From positions 155,472,488 through 155,536,487 of the forward strand of contig OY726560.1 in NCBI GenBank assembly GCA_963383645.1: 64,000 bases of DNA, written 5' to 3'. The DNA comes from Muscardinus avellanarius (lineage: Eukaryota > Chordata > Mammalia > Rodentia > Gliridae). Under the pieces are notes generated by a model. The model saw only the letters and a list, made by a program, of their open reading frames with translations, ran no database searches and was not told the origin of the DNA. The position numbers were made by a program, and so were the translations under genes. Shown here piece by piece: positions 1-46,045 of this stretch (its first letter is position 1; the number at the start of each line of letters is the position of its first letter).

Positions 1-50
1 CTGGGAGTGTAGCTCAGAGGTAAATGCCCCCGGGTTCCATCCCCAGTACC
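1..50 (+). mobile_element. dID half of a B1-dID SINE, cut by the window edge
   Basis: GTAGCTCAGAGGT (A-box-like) and GGGTTCCATCCCCAGTACC (B-box-like) are visible; the B1 half lies outside the window. Confidence 0.8.
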
Positions 51-52
51 GT

Positions 53-95
53 AAATAATAATAATAGTTATAATAATAATAATTATTATTATTAT
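53..95. repeat. (AAT)n/(ATT)n microsatellite
   Basis: AAT repeats turn into ATT repeats, giving a near-palindrome in the SINE A-tail. Confidence 0.85.
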
Positions 96-394
96 CACCA
101 TACTCAAAAGCCAGGCCACAGAGAAGTTGCCCTGGGCCACGCGGTGAGTGCAGGAGCTGAGGCTGGACCCAGCAATCCTCTCTAAAGCCTTAAGCGTAGC
201 CACTATGTACACGGGTGTCCCGGCCAATTGATACTGATGTTGAAGGTTTTCATGAGGAAGGCAGCTAAGAGACAATACTAGGAGACAATACTAGGTCTTA
301 AAAATTCTTCGTCTCTCCCTCTCCAAAGCCCAGAATCTCACTGTCTCACTGTGGCTACTCATCTCCTCTTCTAATTTATTCTTCTATTCTCATA

Positions 395-398
<4 letters not shown>

Positions 399-443
<45 letters not shown>
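399..443. repeat. (CT)n microsatellite, about 22 units
   Basis: Uninterrupted CT run directly at the tail side of a minus-strand dID piece. Confidence 0.95.
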
Positions 444-446
<3 letters not shown>

Positions 447-525
447 GGTGTGATGGTAGTAAGGATTGAACACCCGAGGGCATTTTACCTCTGAGCTACA
501 CCCAGCCCTATTTTGTTTTATTTTT
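444..525 (-). mobile_element. dID SINE fragment
   Basis: Minus-strand tRNA-like half with the TGAGCTACACCCAGCCC signature; the B1 half is missing. Confidence 0.7.
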
Positions 526-728
526 ATTATGTCACCAGCAGATCACACAGAAGAGGAATTTACTCGGGCCCAAATGAGCGCCGGTTGTCTTTGGAGAGTC
601 TAGAAGGACACCTGATGATAGAGAGCAGGCGAGGACCAGGGACACCGTCACCCAGCGCACCCGCTCACTCCTCCTGCCCACCCTCACAAGAGTGCCCTGT
701 GAAGGGAAAGCCCTGCGCTCCCAACCCG

Positions 729-770
729 TCTCTGTCTGTCTGTCTGTCTGTCTCTCCCTCCCTCCCTCTT
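729..770. repeat. (TCTG)n / (TCCC)n simple repeat
   Basis: TCTG repeats grade into TCCC repeats inside the LTR-like fossil. Confidence 0.85.
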
Positions 771-805
771 CAAGTGGCCCACATTCTTCTTTGAATGTGT
801 CTTTC

Positions 806-1042
806 TTTGTTGTTGTTGTTGTTGTTGTTGTTTTTGTTTTTTGTTTTTTGCGGGTCTGGGGGTGGAACCCAGGGGCATTCGACCTCCGAGCTATAGCCCC
901 TGCCCTATTTTTTTATTCTTTATTTTGAAACAGGGTCTCACTAAGTTACAGAGGGCCTCACTAAATAGCTGAGGCTGACCGCAATCCTCTGGTCTCAGCC
1001 TCCCGAATGCTGGGATTACAAGCGTGCGCCACCACACCCGAC
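806..1042 (-). mobile_element. B1-dID SINE, complete
   Basis: Flanked by TSDs TTGAATGTGTCTTTC (791-805) and TTGAATGTGTCTTTT (1043-1057). Uses the GCGGGTCTGGGG ending typical of one subfamily. Confidence 0.9.
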
Positions 1043-1142
1043 TTGAATGTGTCTTTTCTACTTTCCTAAATAAACTTCTGTCCATGTCTCTGGAAAAAAA
1101 AAAAAAAAAAGCGAGAGAGAGAAAGAAAGTAAGTAAGTCTTG

Positions 1143-1199
1143 GGCTGGGTGTGTTGGCGCGTGCCTGTATTCCTGGTACATGGGAGGCTGAGACAGGCC
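1143..1199 (+). mobile_element. B1 head fragment
   Basis: Only the first ~55 bases of the B1 half remain; an A/GA-rich tract precedes it. Confidence 0.65.
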
Positions 1200-1406
1200 C
1201 TTCATTTATCTCCTTTGGCCTGGCCCTGGATACTGGTGGCCCAGGAGAGGAGTGACACTGGGAGATGCGCACTCTTCCCCTGAAGACAACTCAGGAGAGG
1301 GCTAAGGACGGAGAGTGGGTGGATCGCCCACCTCCCCAGCTGCCATGCCCATAAATCCTTCAGTCCTGCAGGAGTGAGCCGGGCTGTCCCATCAAAGCAG
1401 TTATAA
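1200..1406. other. Unique stretch
   Basis: GC-moderate sequence; I recognise nothing in it. Confidence 0.4.
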
Positions 1407-1621
1407 GCCGGGCATGCTGGCACATGCCTGGAATCCCAGTACTTGGGAGGCCGAGACAGGAGGATCACAGGTTTGCTGCTAGCCTCAGCTACCTAGTGAG
1501 GCCCTTGTAATTCAGTGAGACCCTGTTTCAAAATAAAAAATTAAAAATAGGGCTGGGGTGTAGCTCGGAGGTGGAATGCACCTGGATTCCATCTCTGGTA
1601 CTGCAAAAAAAAAAAAAAAAA
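1407..1621 (+). mobile_element. B1-dID SINE, complete
   Basis: B1 half, linker and dID half end in a run of 17 A. Confidence 0.85.
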
Positions 1622-1700
1622 GGGTGGGGGCTCTAACTCAGTGGGAGAGTCTTTGCCTCACCTGTGGAAGGCCCTGGGCTCAATCACAGGTACAGCAGGA
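1622..1700 (+). mobile_element. Full-length ID SINE (undeleted)
   Basis: Keeps the CTTTGCCTCACC segment between A and B boxes that the dID halves have lost; inserted at the A-tail of the preceding SINE. Confidence 0.7.
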
Positions 1701-1965
1701 AAAACAACAACAACAAAAAAGTGAGTCTTGCAGACACTCTTATACTGTACTATTGTACTATGCAGAAAGGGCTTTCAGGCAAAGAAAAGAGCAAGTACGA
1801 GGCTGAGTACAGGATGAGTCAGGGAGGCCCAGAACGCAGAGCTGGGGTCCCTGAAGCTGAGGCAATGAAGGGGCAGTGGCAGAAAGGGAAGTCAGAGGAG
1901 GCACGGGGCATCGGAAGGTTTGGCCAACAAGCAACACGATTGTAATCTTCCTTTTAAATGTTGAC

Positions 1966-2197
1966 ATAGCAGGTGGTGGTGACACAGGCCTGTAATCCCA
2001 GTACTTGGGAGGCTGAGACAGGAGGATGGCAGGTTCTTGGCAAGCCTCAGCTACTTAGGGAGGCCCTCTGCAGCTTAGCGAGACCCTGTTTCAAAATAAA
2101 GAATTAAAAAATTGGGCTGGGGGTGGAGCTCAGAGGTAGAATGCTCCTGGGTTCAATCCCCAGTGCCACACAAAATATATTAAAAAAATAATAATAA
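1966..2197 (+). mobile_element. B1-dID SINE, complete
   Basis: TSD AAATGTTGACATA / AAATGTTGAAATA on the two sides. Confidence 0.85.
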
Positions 2198-2531
2198 ATG
2201 TTGAAATAACCATTTTGGCTGCTGTGTTGAGAATAGATTGGACAAGGGAGGGCTGCAGGGAATAGCAGAAACCAAAGGTTTCTCAATCTCAACACCAATG
2301 ATACTTTGAAAGGTTAATTCTTTATTAGGGGCCTTTCCAGAGCCATGGCACCTACCCCTGAGCTTGGTATTGGAAAATGTCTCTAAATATTGTCAAGTGT
2401 CCGAGGGACAAAATTGCTACTGTCAGTCTGGACTCCCTGAATTAGAGGACTTATTGTAACTAGGAGAGCGGTGGAGTGCTTTGTACTAGGGGAGGTAGGT
2501 GTGGAGGAGGGGAATTGTAGCACTGTAGATA
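2198..2531. other. Unique stretch
   Basis: About 330 bases without recognisable gene or repeat. Confidence 0.4.
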
Positions 2532-2690
2532 TCTTCTTGTTGTTGTGCTGGGGATTAAACCCATTCTACCTCTGAGCTACACCCCCAGCCCTATTTTTTT
2601 AAATTTGGAATCAGGGTTTCAGTAGGTTGCAGAGGGCCTCACTAAATTGCTGAGGCTGGCCTCTAACAAACATGTCCCACATGGCCTGGC
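2532..2690 (-). mobile_element. B1-dID SINE, B1 head deleted
   Basis: dID and linker are intact; much of the B1 half is missing before TGGCCTGGCT. Confidence 0.75.
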
Positions 2691-2703
2691 TTCTATATAT
2701 ATC

Positions 2704-2916
2704 TTTTTTTTTTTTTCCAGTACTGGGGAGGGAATCCAGAGGCATTCTACCTCTGAGTTACACCTCCAGCTCTATTTTTTATTCTTTATTTTTAAACAGG
2801 GTATCAGTAGGTTGCAAAGGGCCTCACTAAGTAGCTGAGGTTGTTTGTGAACTGGGATCCTCCTGTCTCAGCCTCCCAAATGCTGGCATTACAAGCGTGT
2901 GCCACCATGGCCGGCT
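2704..2916 (-). mobile_element. B1-dID SINE, complete
   Basis: TSD TCTATATATATCTT (2690-2703) / TCTATGAATATCTT (2917-2930). Confidence 0.9.
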
Positions 2917-2930
2917 TCTATGAATATCTT

Positions 2931-3149
2931 TTAAAACTGTGCCAGCTGGTCAAATGCAGGTGAGAGTCAGGGAGGCATCAAGGATGAGCCCAACATTTTT
3001 TATTTGAGCAACTGTCAATAAACAGGTCCGTTTACTGAGCTTGAAAGAGATGTGAGAGAAGGAGCTTTGTGGGGAAATCAGGAACCGGTTTCAAACACAA
3101 AATACTCAACAAATTTTAAAAAATAAAATGATTACTAATTTTAGTTTCT
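2931..3149. other. Unique stretch upstream of the promoter
   Basis: No repeat signature seen. Confidence 0.35.
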
Positions 3150-3570
3150 TCTCTTGATTGAATCCAGGGGCATTCTACCTCCAAGCTACACCTCCAGCCA
3201 TCCTGTGTGTGTTGGTGGGGGGTACTAGGGGTGGAACCCAGGTGCCTTCTGCCTCTGGGCTACACTCCCAGGCCTATTTTCTATTTTATTTTTAAACAGG
3301 GTCTCACTAAGTCGCTGAGAGCCTCACTAAATAGCTGTGCTCGTTTCAAACCTAGGATCCTCCTGTCTCAGCTTTCCAAGTACTGGGATTACAAGCGTGC
3401 GCCACCACACCCAGCTTTCCAGCCCTACTTTTTATTCTTTATGTTGAAACCGGATCTCGCTAAGTTGCAGAGGGCTTCACTAAGTAGCTGTGCTGGCTTT
3501 GAACCTAGGATCCTCCTGTCTCAGCCTCCCAAGTACTGAGATCACAAGTTCACAAGCATGCCGACTAACT
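3150..3570 (-). mobile_element. Two nested B1-dID SINEs
   Basis: The outer dID ends CCAGCCATCC at 3199 and its B1 half resumes CCAGCCCTAC at 3419; the inner SINE (3200-3416) sits between these duplicated bases. Confidence 0.85.
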
Positions 3571-3636
3571 TTGCTTTCTTTTGTACCCAGAATGCAATCG
3601 CTTTTGCCATCTTCACTAGCACCTACTAACATTTAC

Positions 3637-3859
3637 TTTTTTTTTTTTTTTTTTTTGGTGGCACTGGGGGTGGAACCCAGGGGCTTTCTACCCCCAGACT
3701 ACACTCCCAAACCTATTTCATATTTTATTTGGAAACAGGGCCTCACTAAGTTGCTAAGAGCCTCACTCAGTAGCTGAGGCTGGTTTCGAACCTGTGCGAT
3801 CCTCCTGTCTCAGCCTCCCAAGCGCGGGGATTACAAGCGTGCGCCACCACGCCTGGCTA
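3637..3859 (-). mobile_element. B1-dID SINE, complete
   Basis: 20-base T tract; diverged TSD CTAACATTTACTT / CTACCATTCACTT. Confidence 0.85.
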
Positions 3860-3960
3860 CCATTCACTTCTAAACACCATCCTGAGGCTCCCTCCTCCTC
3901 CTGCCTCACCTGGCTCTAGTCAAGTCAACCTTGCAAAGTGGCCTTGTTAAAGTGGAAATC

Positions 3961-4178
3961 AGCCGTGGTACTGGCATGTTTGCAATCTCACTCGGAGGTT
4001 GAGACAGGAGGATCGCAGGTTCAAGGACATCCTCAGCAAGTAGTGAGATGCTCATCAACCTAGTGAGACCCTGTTTCAAATTAAAAAAAAAAAAGTCTAG
4101 GTGTATACCTCGAAGATAGAATGCCCCTAGGCTCAATACCCCCAGTATCACCAATAAATAAAAAATAAGTAAAAATAA
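3961..4178 (+). mobile_element. B1-dID SINE, diverged
   Basis: All parts recognisable but many substitutions (e.g. CTCAATACCCCCAGTATC in the dID). Confidence 0.8.
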
Positions 4179-4250
4179 AGGGGAAGTCATATTGCCAGTC
4201 CCCAGTCAAACCCTAAATCGTCCAGTTGCCTGACTCATCTCCCGCCAGTG

Positions 4251-4251
4251 A

Positions 4252-4307
<56 letters not shown>

Positions 4308-4495
4308 CTGGAGACTGAACCACCCAAGGGCGTTCTACCTCCAAGACACACCTGTCGCCCTTTTTAATTTTTTGTTTTGAAGCAGGGTCTCGCTTGGTTG
4401 CTGGAAGTCTCGCTGCTGTCCTCGAACCTGAGATACTCCAGGCTCAGCCTCCCAAGTACTGGGATCACGGGCGTGCTCCACCATGCCTGGTCGGC
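4251..4495 (-). mobile_element. (GT)n array plus antisense SINE
   Basis: About 25 GT units (4251-4302) occupy the tail position of a minus-strand B1-dID SINE (4303-4495). This is the last repeat before the CpG island. Confidence 0.85.
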
Positions 4496-4537
4496 CTTTC
4501 CTTCTTCAGCTGGGTGACTGTTGGCCTTGAGTACTAA

Positions 4538-39887
<35,350 letters not shown>

Positions 39888-40172
39888 CTAAACAGAAGGA
39901 ACACACTTCGCACTGTTTTCTTATTGCTTATTGAGAGTGTGTTGAGGACTTCATCTGGGGAGAGTCGCTTTCTCAGACCCCGTGGCTCCCGAGAGGGAAG
40001 TCCTCGTGCACAGAGTTTGTGCCTCTGTCTGTGTCCTCACCTCCGGACGCAGCGTGCAGGGTTCACAACAGAATCGTTAAGATAATCAGTCTGTCCTCAT
40101 CCTGGTGCGATTCATGGATGTACTGGTGAATTCAGGCAACATCAAGCTAATCAGTGTAGTTTCTGTTCTTCA

Positions 40173-40178
40173 AATAAA
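40173..40178 (+). terminator. ABRAXAS2: Polyadenylation signal AATAAA, proximal
   Basis: First AATAAA after the stop codon, about 285 bases downstream. It would give the shortest 3'UTR. Confidence 0.5.
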
Positions 40179-40810
40179 TTGGAGGTTGCAGACTAAGCAC
40201 CTTGGTGTATAAATGTTCTACAAATCAGAACTGACCTCTTGCACTATCATGCCTTGAGATTCACTTTCTCAAAGGGAAACGTGTTTAGCAGCAGCAGCCT
40301 TCAAAGAACTTCTTTCTATGATGAGCCAAATTCATCTTTGCCAGAAAAGACATTTTGTTAATTCCAAGAAGCCTGATTGGAGCAAATTGGATATACCTTC
40401 TCCTGTGCATGACTTTGTGAGAACAAAAGAGGGCTCTGTTTCAACTTTTTTCTAGTAGCCTGATATGTATTGTCACTTAAAATGGTTGCCTTTAAAAAAC
40501 ATGTAGAGATACTAATTACCAGTAAGTGATCATCCAAACAAGTACGTCACGAAACCAGTTAGTTGCTTTTCTTTTGGTGGGCGACAGTGAGCGCGTGTCG
40601 CGCCAGCGTGTCAGGGCCTCTGCTCGGAGCCCTGGAGAAGGAGCGGGCAGCGGCAGCGGGCGGAGGAAGGAGTTGCGGCAGGCCTGAGTTTTGTGATGCG
40701 CAGATTCCAGACCCGGCGGAGTCGGCGGAGTTCCTGTGTAAGGGATGTAACCGGTCCTAGTGTTAGTTTTATTTGTGAAAGAAAAACTTGATAAGCTGGA
40801 AATCTTGCTG

Positions 40811-40816
40811 AATAAA
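40811..40816 (+). terminator. ABRAXAS2: Polyadenylation signal AATAAA, middle
   Basis: Second AATAAA, located after the first CpG-rich patch of the 3'UTR. Confidence 0.45.
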
Positions 40817-41518
40817 AATCTGTTTAAAACTGAATAACCATACTTAATTTCTTTTAGGTTGCCATTTGGGGGATAATTGTGGAATGTGTAGAAACTCTGT
40901 TGGGATGCATTTAAACTTTGATTTAATTACTGCCTGTTTTCTGGTTTTGCCCAGAACCTGTGAAACCGCTAAGATGTTCTTGAGTTATGTTGGGCCCCTG
41001 GTTTGGACGTGGCAGGCCCCATCGTATATGACAAGGACTGCCCGTGACATTAATACTTGGAGCTTAACGACATTTCCTTTGGACTAGTTAAAACCTGTAA
41101 GAATAAGGAAGTTGCTAAAAGAAGCTTAAGTTCGGTTCCAAGAGAGTCGTTTCATTTTATAGGGTAGACATCCACTCCCTGAGCTCCAGCTCCGAAACTA
41201 AGTTACACGGTATAATAGGAACTTAAAAACGAGACGAAGCTGCCGTCCCTGGGCGCGCGCTCTGGGTCGCCTGACTGCGGGCCTGGCTCTGTCGCCGCCG
41301 CCGCTCGGCGCAAGCTGCGGACGCGGCCTCCGCAGACGTGCCCCCGTCTGCTCACACCTACAAGCAGCCTCAGCACCAGTGTGAAGTGATTTCTTTCTTT
41401 TTTTTTTAAGTGCCATTGCCATCTCCTCTGTTCAGATTTGGACATCCAGGAAGATATGTTTATTTTTATGCCATACAGAAATCTACGTTGTATATCTGGC
41501 AGAGCAGCTAAATGTGAC

Positions 41519-41524
41519 AATAAA
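41519..41524 (+). terminator. ABRAXAS2: Polyadenylation signal AATAAA, distal
   Basis: AATAAA followed by a GT/T-rich stretch at about 41548-41562. It is the last signal before SINEs resume and so the best candidate for the main long 3' end. Confidence 0.6.
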
Positions 41525-41604
41525 AATTATTTCATCACAATACCATTGTTCCGTTTGTCTCAGTACCCAGCAAGGTCTTGCCTCAGTCCACTCATTCTGG
41601 CATC

Positions 41605-41800
41605 TTTATTTATTTTATTTTATTTATTCGCGGTACTGGGATGAAACCCAGGGGCACTGTACCTCTGTGCTACACTCCCAGCCTTAGTTTTTAGTCATTT
41701 TTATTTTTGAAACGGTCTCACTAAGTTGCAGAGGGCCTCGCTAAGTAGCTGAGACTGTCCTCGAACCTTCAGCCTCAGCGTGCGCGACCACACCCGGCTC
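41605..41800 (-). mobile_element. B1-dID SINE, first after the gene
   Basis: Part of the B1 body is deleted after CGAACC. Confidence 0.82.
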
Positions 41801-42357
41801 AAACCCTCGTTTTAAGGAGGTTAAGCCAGAGTCTGGGAGAACATAAGATAAAAACGTAGTAGAATAGTTGCAGTTGTTAGCTGTGGCCTGGATCTGGCTT
41901 GCCATGCCAGTATTTCAGTTCTCCACTCTTTACAGGGTTCTGCTTTACCCTTTCCCACAGAATATTTTAATTTCACGAGACAGGAATCTGAGGGCCAGCA
42001 GTCCTGCAAATGCGGTGCTAATAAATAATGGAAAATGTTTACCTTTCAACTTTATGACAAACAGATTTCCGAAAAGTCTGGGACTTCGCTGTCTTCCTCT
42101 TCACGGTGATCTTTGTGATGCCCTAAATAAGGCAGAAGTCAGGACGTGGAGAACGGCCGATCTGCTTCCTCGGGTTACTCTGACGCCTAGGACCGGGGCG
42201 CGCTGGAGCAGGGACGTGGCCCTCGAAGGCCACGGTCACTCGCGGTCCAGTGTAGTAAAACGCTTAGAAGTGACTTTCTATTTGTGCAAAAGTTAATAAG
42301 AGGAAGCTGATCGCAGCATACTTCTTTGTGTGTGAGAAGGAAGGATTGTAAGCGCAG
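41801..42357. other. Unique 3' flanking stretch
   Basis: About 550 bases including a CpG-rich patch (42180-42250); no gene recognised. Confidence 0.4.
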
Positions 42358-42590
42358 TGGGGTTCTACCTCTGAGCTGCACCTCCCCCACCCCGTGCCCT
42401 TTTTCAGTTTTTGCTTTGAAACGGGATCTTGCTAAATTGCCAAGGCTGGCCTCTAGCCTGCGATCCTCCTGTCTCAGCCTCCCACATGTTGGGATTACAG
42501 ACTTGCACCACGGTGCTTTTTGTTTTGTGGTACTGGGGACTGAACCCTAATACTGAGTTACCCCAACCCCAGCTTGTTTATGTTGAAACA
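42358..42590 (-). mobile_element. B1 half and dID/ID fragments
   Basis: Old B1 (to 42515), then a short dID piece. Confidence 0.65.
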
Positions 42591-42864
42591 GTCTTGCAGA
42601 CGTCCTGCACACTGACCCCCAGCTTTGAAGTATACATCTTTCTTCCTGTTTCTACCTCTGTGCTTCTCACCCCATAGAAATAAATTTCCACAGCGTTGTA
42701 AGGAAAGTCATGTGTTCGAAAATGATTCGGGAAGGCAATCTTGCTTTTTGCACAAAGGGTCTTCCACAAGTGAAGGCAGGTGAATTTTCTCTTGGTGGGA
42801 TCATGGTTTCACCATCCCATGTGAATGGGATAGCGGTGGAGGGGTTGGCATTTTCAAGTTTTAT
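42591..42864. other. Unique stretch
   Basis: Nothing recognised. Confidence 0.35.
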
Positions 42865-43136
42865 TTAATTTATTTATACTTATTTATTTGCGGTACTGGG
42901 GATGGAACCCAGGAGCATTCTACCTCCAAGCTACACCCCCAGCCCTATTTTTTATTCTTTATTCAGAAACAGGGTCTCACTGAGTTGCAAAGGGCCTCAC
43001 TAAGTAGTAGCTGAGGCTGGCCACGAACTTGTGATCATCCTGTCAGCCTCTCAGATGCTGGGATTACAAGCACGTGCCACTACTCCCAGCTTTTTTTTTT
43101 TTCCTCGGCACTGGAGGTGGAACCACACCCTTAGTT

Positions 43137-43204
<68 letters not shown>

Positions 43205-43340
43205 TCCTTCTTTTCTTTCTTTTGAAACGGTCTCACTGAGTTACAAAGGGCCTAAGTATGGAGGCTATCCTCAAATCGTGATCCTTCCATCTGAGCCTCC
43301 CAACTGCTGGGATTACAAGTATGTGACACCATGCCTGGCT
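42865..43340 (-). mobile_element. Two SINEs, the second with (TTTC)n inside
   Basis: First SINE to 43091. In the second the dID-B1 linker has expanded to about 17 TTTC units (43137-43206). Confidence 0.85.
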
Positions 43341-43353
43341 TAGCATTTGCAAC

Positions 43354-43565
43354 TTTTTTTGTGTGTGTGGTACTGGGGGTGGAACCCAGAGGCTTTCTAC
43401 CTCCAGGCTATACTCCCAGACCATTTTCATATTTTATTTGGAAACAGGGTCTCACTAAGTTGCTGAGAGCCTCACTAAGTAGCTGAGGCTGGCTTCGAAC
43501 CTGTGTGATCCTCCTGTCTCAGCCTCCCAAGTGCGGGGATTACAAGCATGCGCCACCACGCCCGC
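43354..43565 (-). mobile_element. B1-dID SINE, recent
   Basis: TSD GCATTTGCAACTTTT on both sides (from 43343 and from 43568). Confidence 0.92.
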
Positions 43566-43596
43566 TGGCATTTGCAACTTTTAAAGGAATGCTAAA

Positions 43597-43803
43597 GCTG
43601 GGCTTGGTGGTACACGCTTGCAATCCCAGCATTAGGGAGGCTGAGACTGGAGGATCACAGGTTCACAGCCTCAGCTACCAAGTGAGGACCATGCAACTTA
43701 GTGAGACCCTGTTTCAAAGCAAAGAATAAAAAATAGGGCTAGAGGTTATAGGTCAGAGGTAGAATACCCCTAGTTTCAATTTTCAGTACCACAAAGAAAA
43801 ATA
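43597..43803 (+). mobile_element. B1-dID SINE, complete
   Basis: Complete; diverged dID end (CAATTTTCAGTACC). Confidence 0.82.
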
Positions 43804-43908
43804 CTAACAGAAGGATGAAAGCTTATACAAGGATACAAAATGGCAGTTTTACAAATTAAGTTTAAATAATCGTTTGATAGAAAAGAATTATATTCTCATA
43901 CCCCCTAG

Positions 43909-43910
<2 letters not shown>

Positions 43911-43957
<47 letters not shown>

Positions 43958-44310
43958 GGTGGAACCCAGGAGCTCTTCTACCTCCAGGCTATACTCCCAG
44001 ACCTGTTATATATTTTTTTATTTGGAAACAGGGTCTCATTAAGTTGCTGAGAGCCTCACTAAGTAGCTGAAGCTGGCTTCGAACCTATGCAATCCTCCTG
44101 TCTCAGCTTACCAAGCACAGGGGATTACAAGCGTGCACCACCATGCCCGGCTTCCCCCCAGTTCTTTTTATTTTTTGTTTTGTTTATTTGGAAACAGGGT
44201 CTCAGGATGCTGAGAGTCCCCTGATAATGCTAAGGCTATTATGAAACTGAGATCCTCCTGCCTCAGCCTCCCAAGTACTAGAATTACAGATGTGAACCAC
44301 ACCCAACCGC
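43911..44310 (-). mobile_element. (GT)n, SINE and extra B1 half
   Basis: (GT)21 at 43911-43953, SINE to 44152, second B1 44165-44310. Confidence 0.82.
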
Positions 44311-44416
44311 AGCATGTTTCTCATTTTTAAAAAATGGAATAACATCCATGCTAATGATAGTCAGTTACATCTTGGTGTATTCCCCAGAATAGTCTACACA
44401 TAAAAATGCATTTGGA

Positions 44417-45021
44417 GCCAGGCGTGGTGGCGCGCACTTGTAATCCCTGCACTTGGGAGGCTGAGACAGGAGGATCGCACAGGTTCGAAGCCAGCCTCAG
44501 CTACTTAGGCTCTCAGCAACTTAGTGAGACCCTGTTTGCAAATAAAATATAAAATAGGTCTGGGAGTATAGCTCAGAGGTAGAAAGCCTCTGGGTTCCAC
44601 CCACAGTAACACCAAAAAAAAAAAAAAAATTGCACTTGGGAGGCTGAGACAAGAGGATCATGGTTTGCAGGCAGCCTCAGCTACTTAGTGAGGCCCTTTG
44701 AAACTCAGATCTGTTTCAAAATAAAGAATAAAAAATCAAACCGGGTGTGGTGGCGCACGCTTGTAATCTCAGCATTCAAGAGACTGAGACCAAAGGATTA
44801 TGATTCGCAGACAGCCTCAGCTACTTAGGACCTTCGCAACTCAGTGAGACCTGTTTCAAAATAAAGAATAAAAAATTGGGCAGGGGGTGTAGCTCGGAGG
44901 TCAAATGCCTCTGGGTTTCAGCCCCAGACCCACACACACACAAAAAAAAATCGGACTGAGGGTATAGCTCAGAGGTAGAATGCCCCTGGGTTCCACCCTC
45001 AGTACCACACAAAAAAAAAAA
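44417..45021 (+). mobile_element. Train of SINEs: two complete, one B1 half, one dID
   Basis: Complete 44417-44629, truncated B1 44630-44738, complete 44739-44950, orphan dID 44951-45021 that pairs with the truncated B1. Confidence 0.85.
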
Positions 45022-45174
45022 ATTTGTTGAGGTATAAATAAAATGGATTTCTTGACATGGAAAGATGGTTTCCAGATACCAACTGAAAAACATACAGGTT
45101 TCCAAGTAGTATGTGAGATATGATTTCTGTGGGAAAAAGCTTATGTAGGGTTGTTTTTTTATAGGAAATAATCT

Positions 45175-45278
45175 GGGCTAGGTGTGGTGATAAACAATTG
45201 TAATTAATTCCAGCCACTCAAGGAGGCTGAGGCAGGAGAAATACAAATTCTATGTCAGCCTGGGCAAGAGCTTGTCAA

Positions 45279-45281
<3 letters not shown>
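45175..45281 (+). mobile_element. B1 monomer
   Basis: GGCTGAGGCAGGAG and TCAGCCTGGGCAAGAG; no dID. Confidence 0.7.
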
Positions 45282-45324
<43 letters not shown>

Positions 45325-45733
45325 CAGAACTACAGGTTGAACCCAGGGACATTCTACCTCCGAGCTACATCCCAAACCCCAGAAATCCTAGTCCTTTTTT
45401 TAAAATTTATTCTTAAATTGTTTTGTTTTGTTTTGGTGGTACTGGAGTTCGGACTACACTCCCAGACCTATTTTATATTTTTATTTGGAAATAGGGTCTC
45501 TTAAGCCAGCAAGACTGGCTTCGAACCTGTGCGATCCTCCTGTCTCTGCTTCCCAAGCACGGGGATTACAAGCATGTGCCACCACGCCCGGCTATTTATT
45601 CTTAATTTTGAAACAGGGTCTCATTAAGTTGTGAAGGGCTTCACTAAGTAGCTGAGGCTGGCCGCAAACCACAATCCTCCTGTCTCAGCCTCCCCAGTAC
45701 TGGGCTTACAAGCGTGCGCCACCATGCCTGGCT
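45282..45733 (-). mobile_element. Nested pair opened by a T39 tract
   Basis: Outer dID after T39 (45282-45320), inner copy 45421-45593, outer B1 45594-45733; duplicated TTTATTCTTAA marks the insertion. Confidence 0.85.
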
Positions 45734-45744
45734 GTCTTAAACAT

Positions 45745-45962
45745 TTGTGTGTGTATGTGTGTGTGTGTGGTACTGGGGGTGGAACCCAGAGGCTTTCTAC
45801 CTCCGAGCTATACTTCCAGACCTTTTTTATATTTTATTTGGAATCAGAGTCTCACTAAGTTGCTGAGAGCCTAAGTAGCTGAGGATGGCTTCGAACCTGT
45901 GCGATCCTCCTGTCTCAGCCTCCTAAGCGTGGGGATTACAAGCGTGCGCCACCACGCCCGGC
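45745..45962 (-). mobile_element. B1-dID SINE with GT-rich tail
   Basis: TSD GTCTTAAACAT (45734 region and 45963). Confidence 0.9.
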
Positions 45963-45979
45963 GTCTTAAACATGTCTTA

Positions 45980-46045
45980 AAGGGCTGGAGATGTAGCTCA
46001 GTGCAGAAGCACGCACGAAGGCCTCATCTGATCACCAGTATTGCA
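45980..46045 (+). mobile_element. ID SINE
   Basis: GGCTGGAGATGTAGCTCAG and the undeleted CACGCACGAAGGCC segment. Confidence 0.7.

Larger units (their letters stand above)
540..1085 (+). mobile_element. LTR-like fossil, interrupted by a SINE
   Basis: The 3' part (GTGGCCCACATTCTTC ... AATAAACTTCTGTCC) resembles the piece at 47300-47605: same order of a C-rich block, GTGGCC, TTGAA and an AATAAA-like signal. A solo LTR is the best reading. The SINE at 806-1042 is inserted in it. Confidence 0.4.
39888..41543 (+). other. ABRAXAS2: ABRAXAS2 3' untranslated region (end inferred)
   Basis: About 1.65 kb after the stop contains no SINE, whereas SINE density is high on both sides. AATAAA signals lie at 40173-40178, 40811-40816 and 41519-41524, so short, middle and long 3' ends are possible. 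The last signal is followed by a GTTCCGTTTGTCTC downstream element, and the first SINE appears at about 41605. Two CpG-rich patches (about 40570-40735 and 41235-41350) sit inside the UTR. Confidence 0.7.

Noticed and set aside
1622..1700. tRNA gene calls at the ID/dID sequences
   Set aside because: A- and B-box-like motifs are present, but the cloverleaf is broken and every copy is followed by an A-rich tail: tRNA-derived SINEs.
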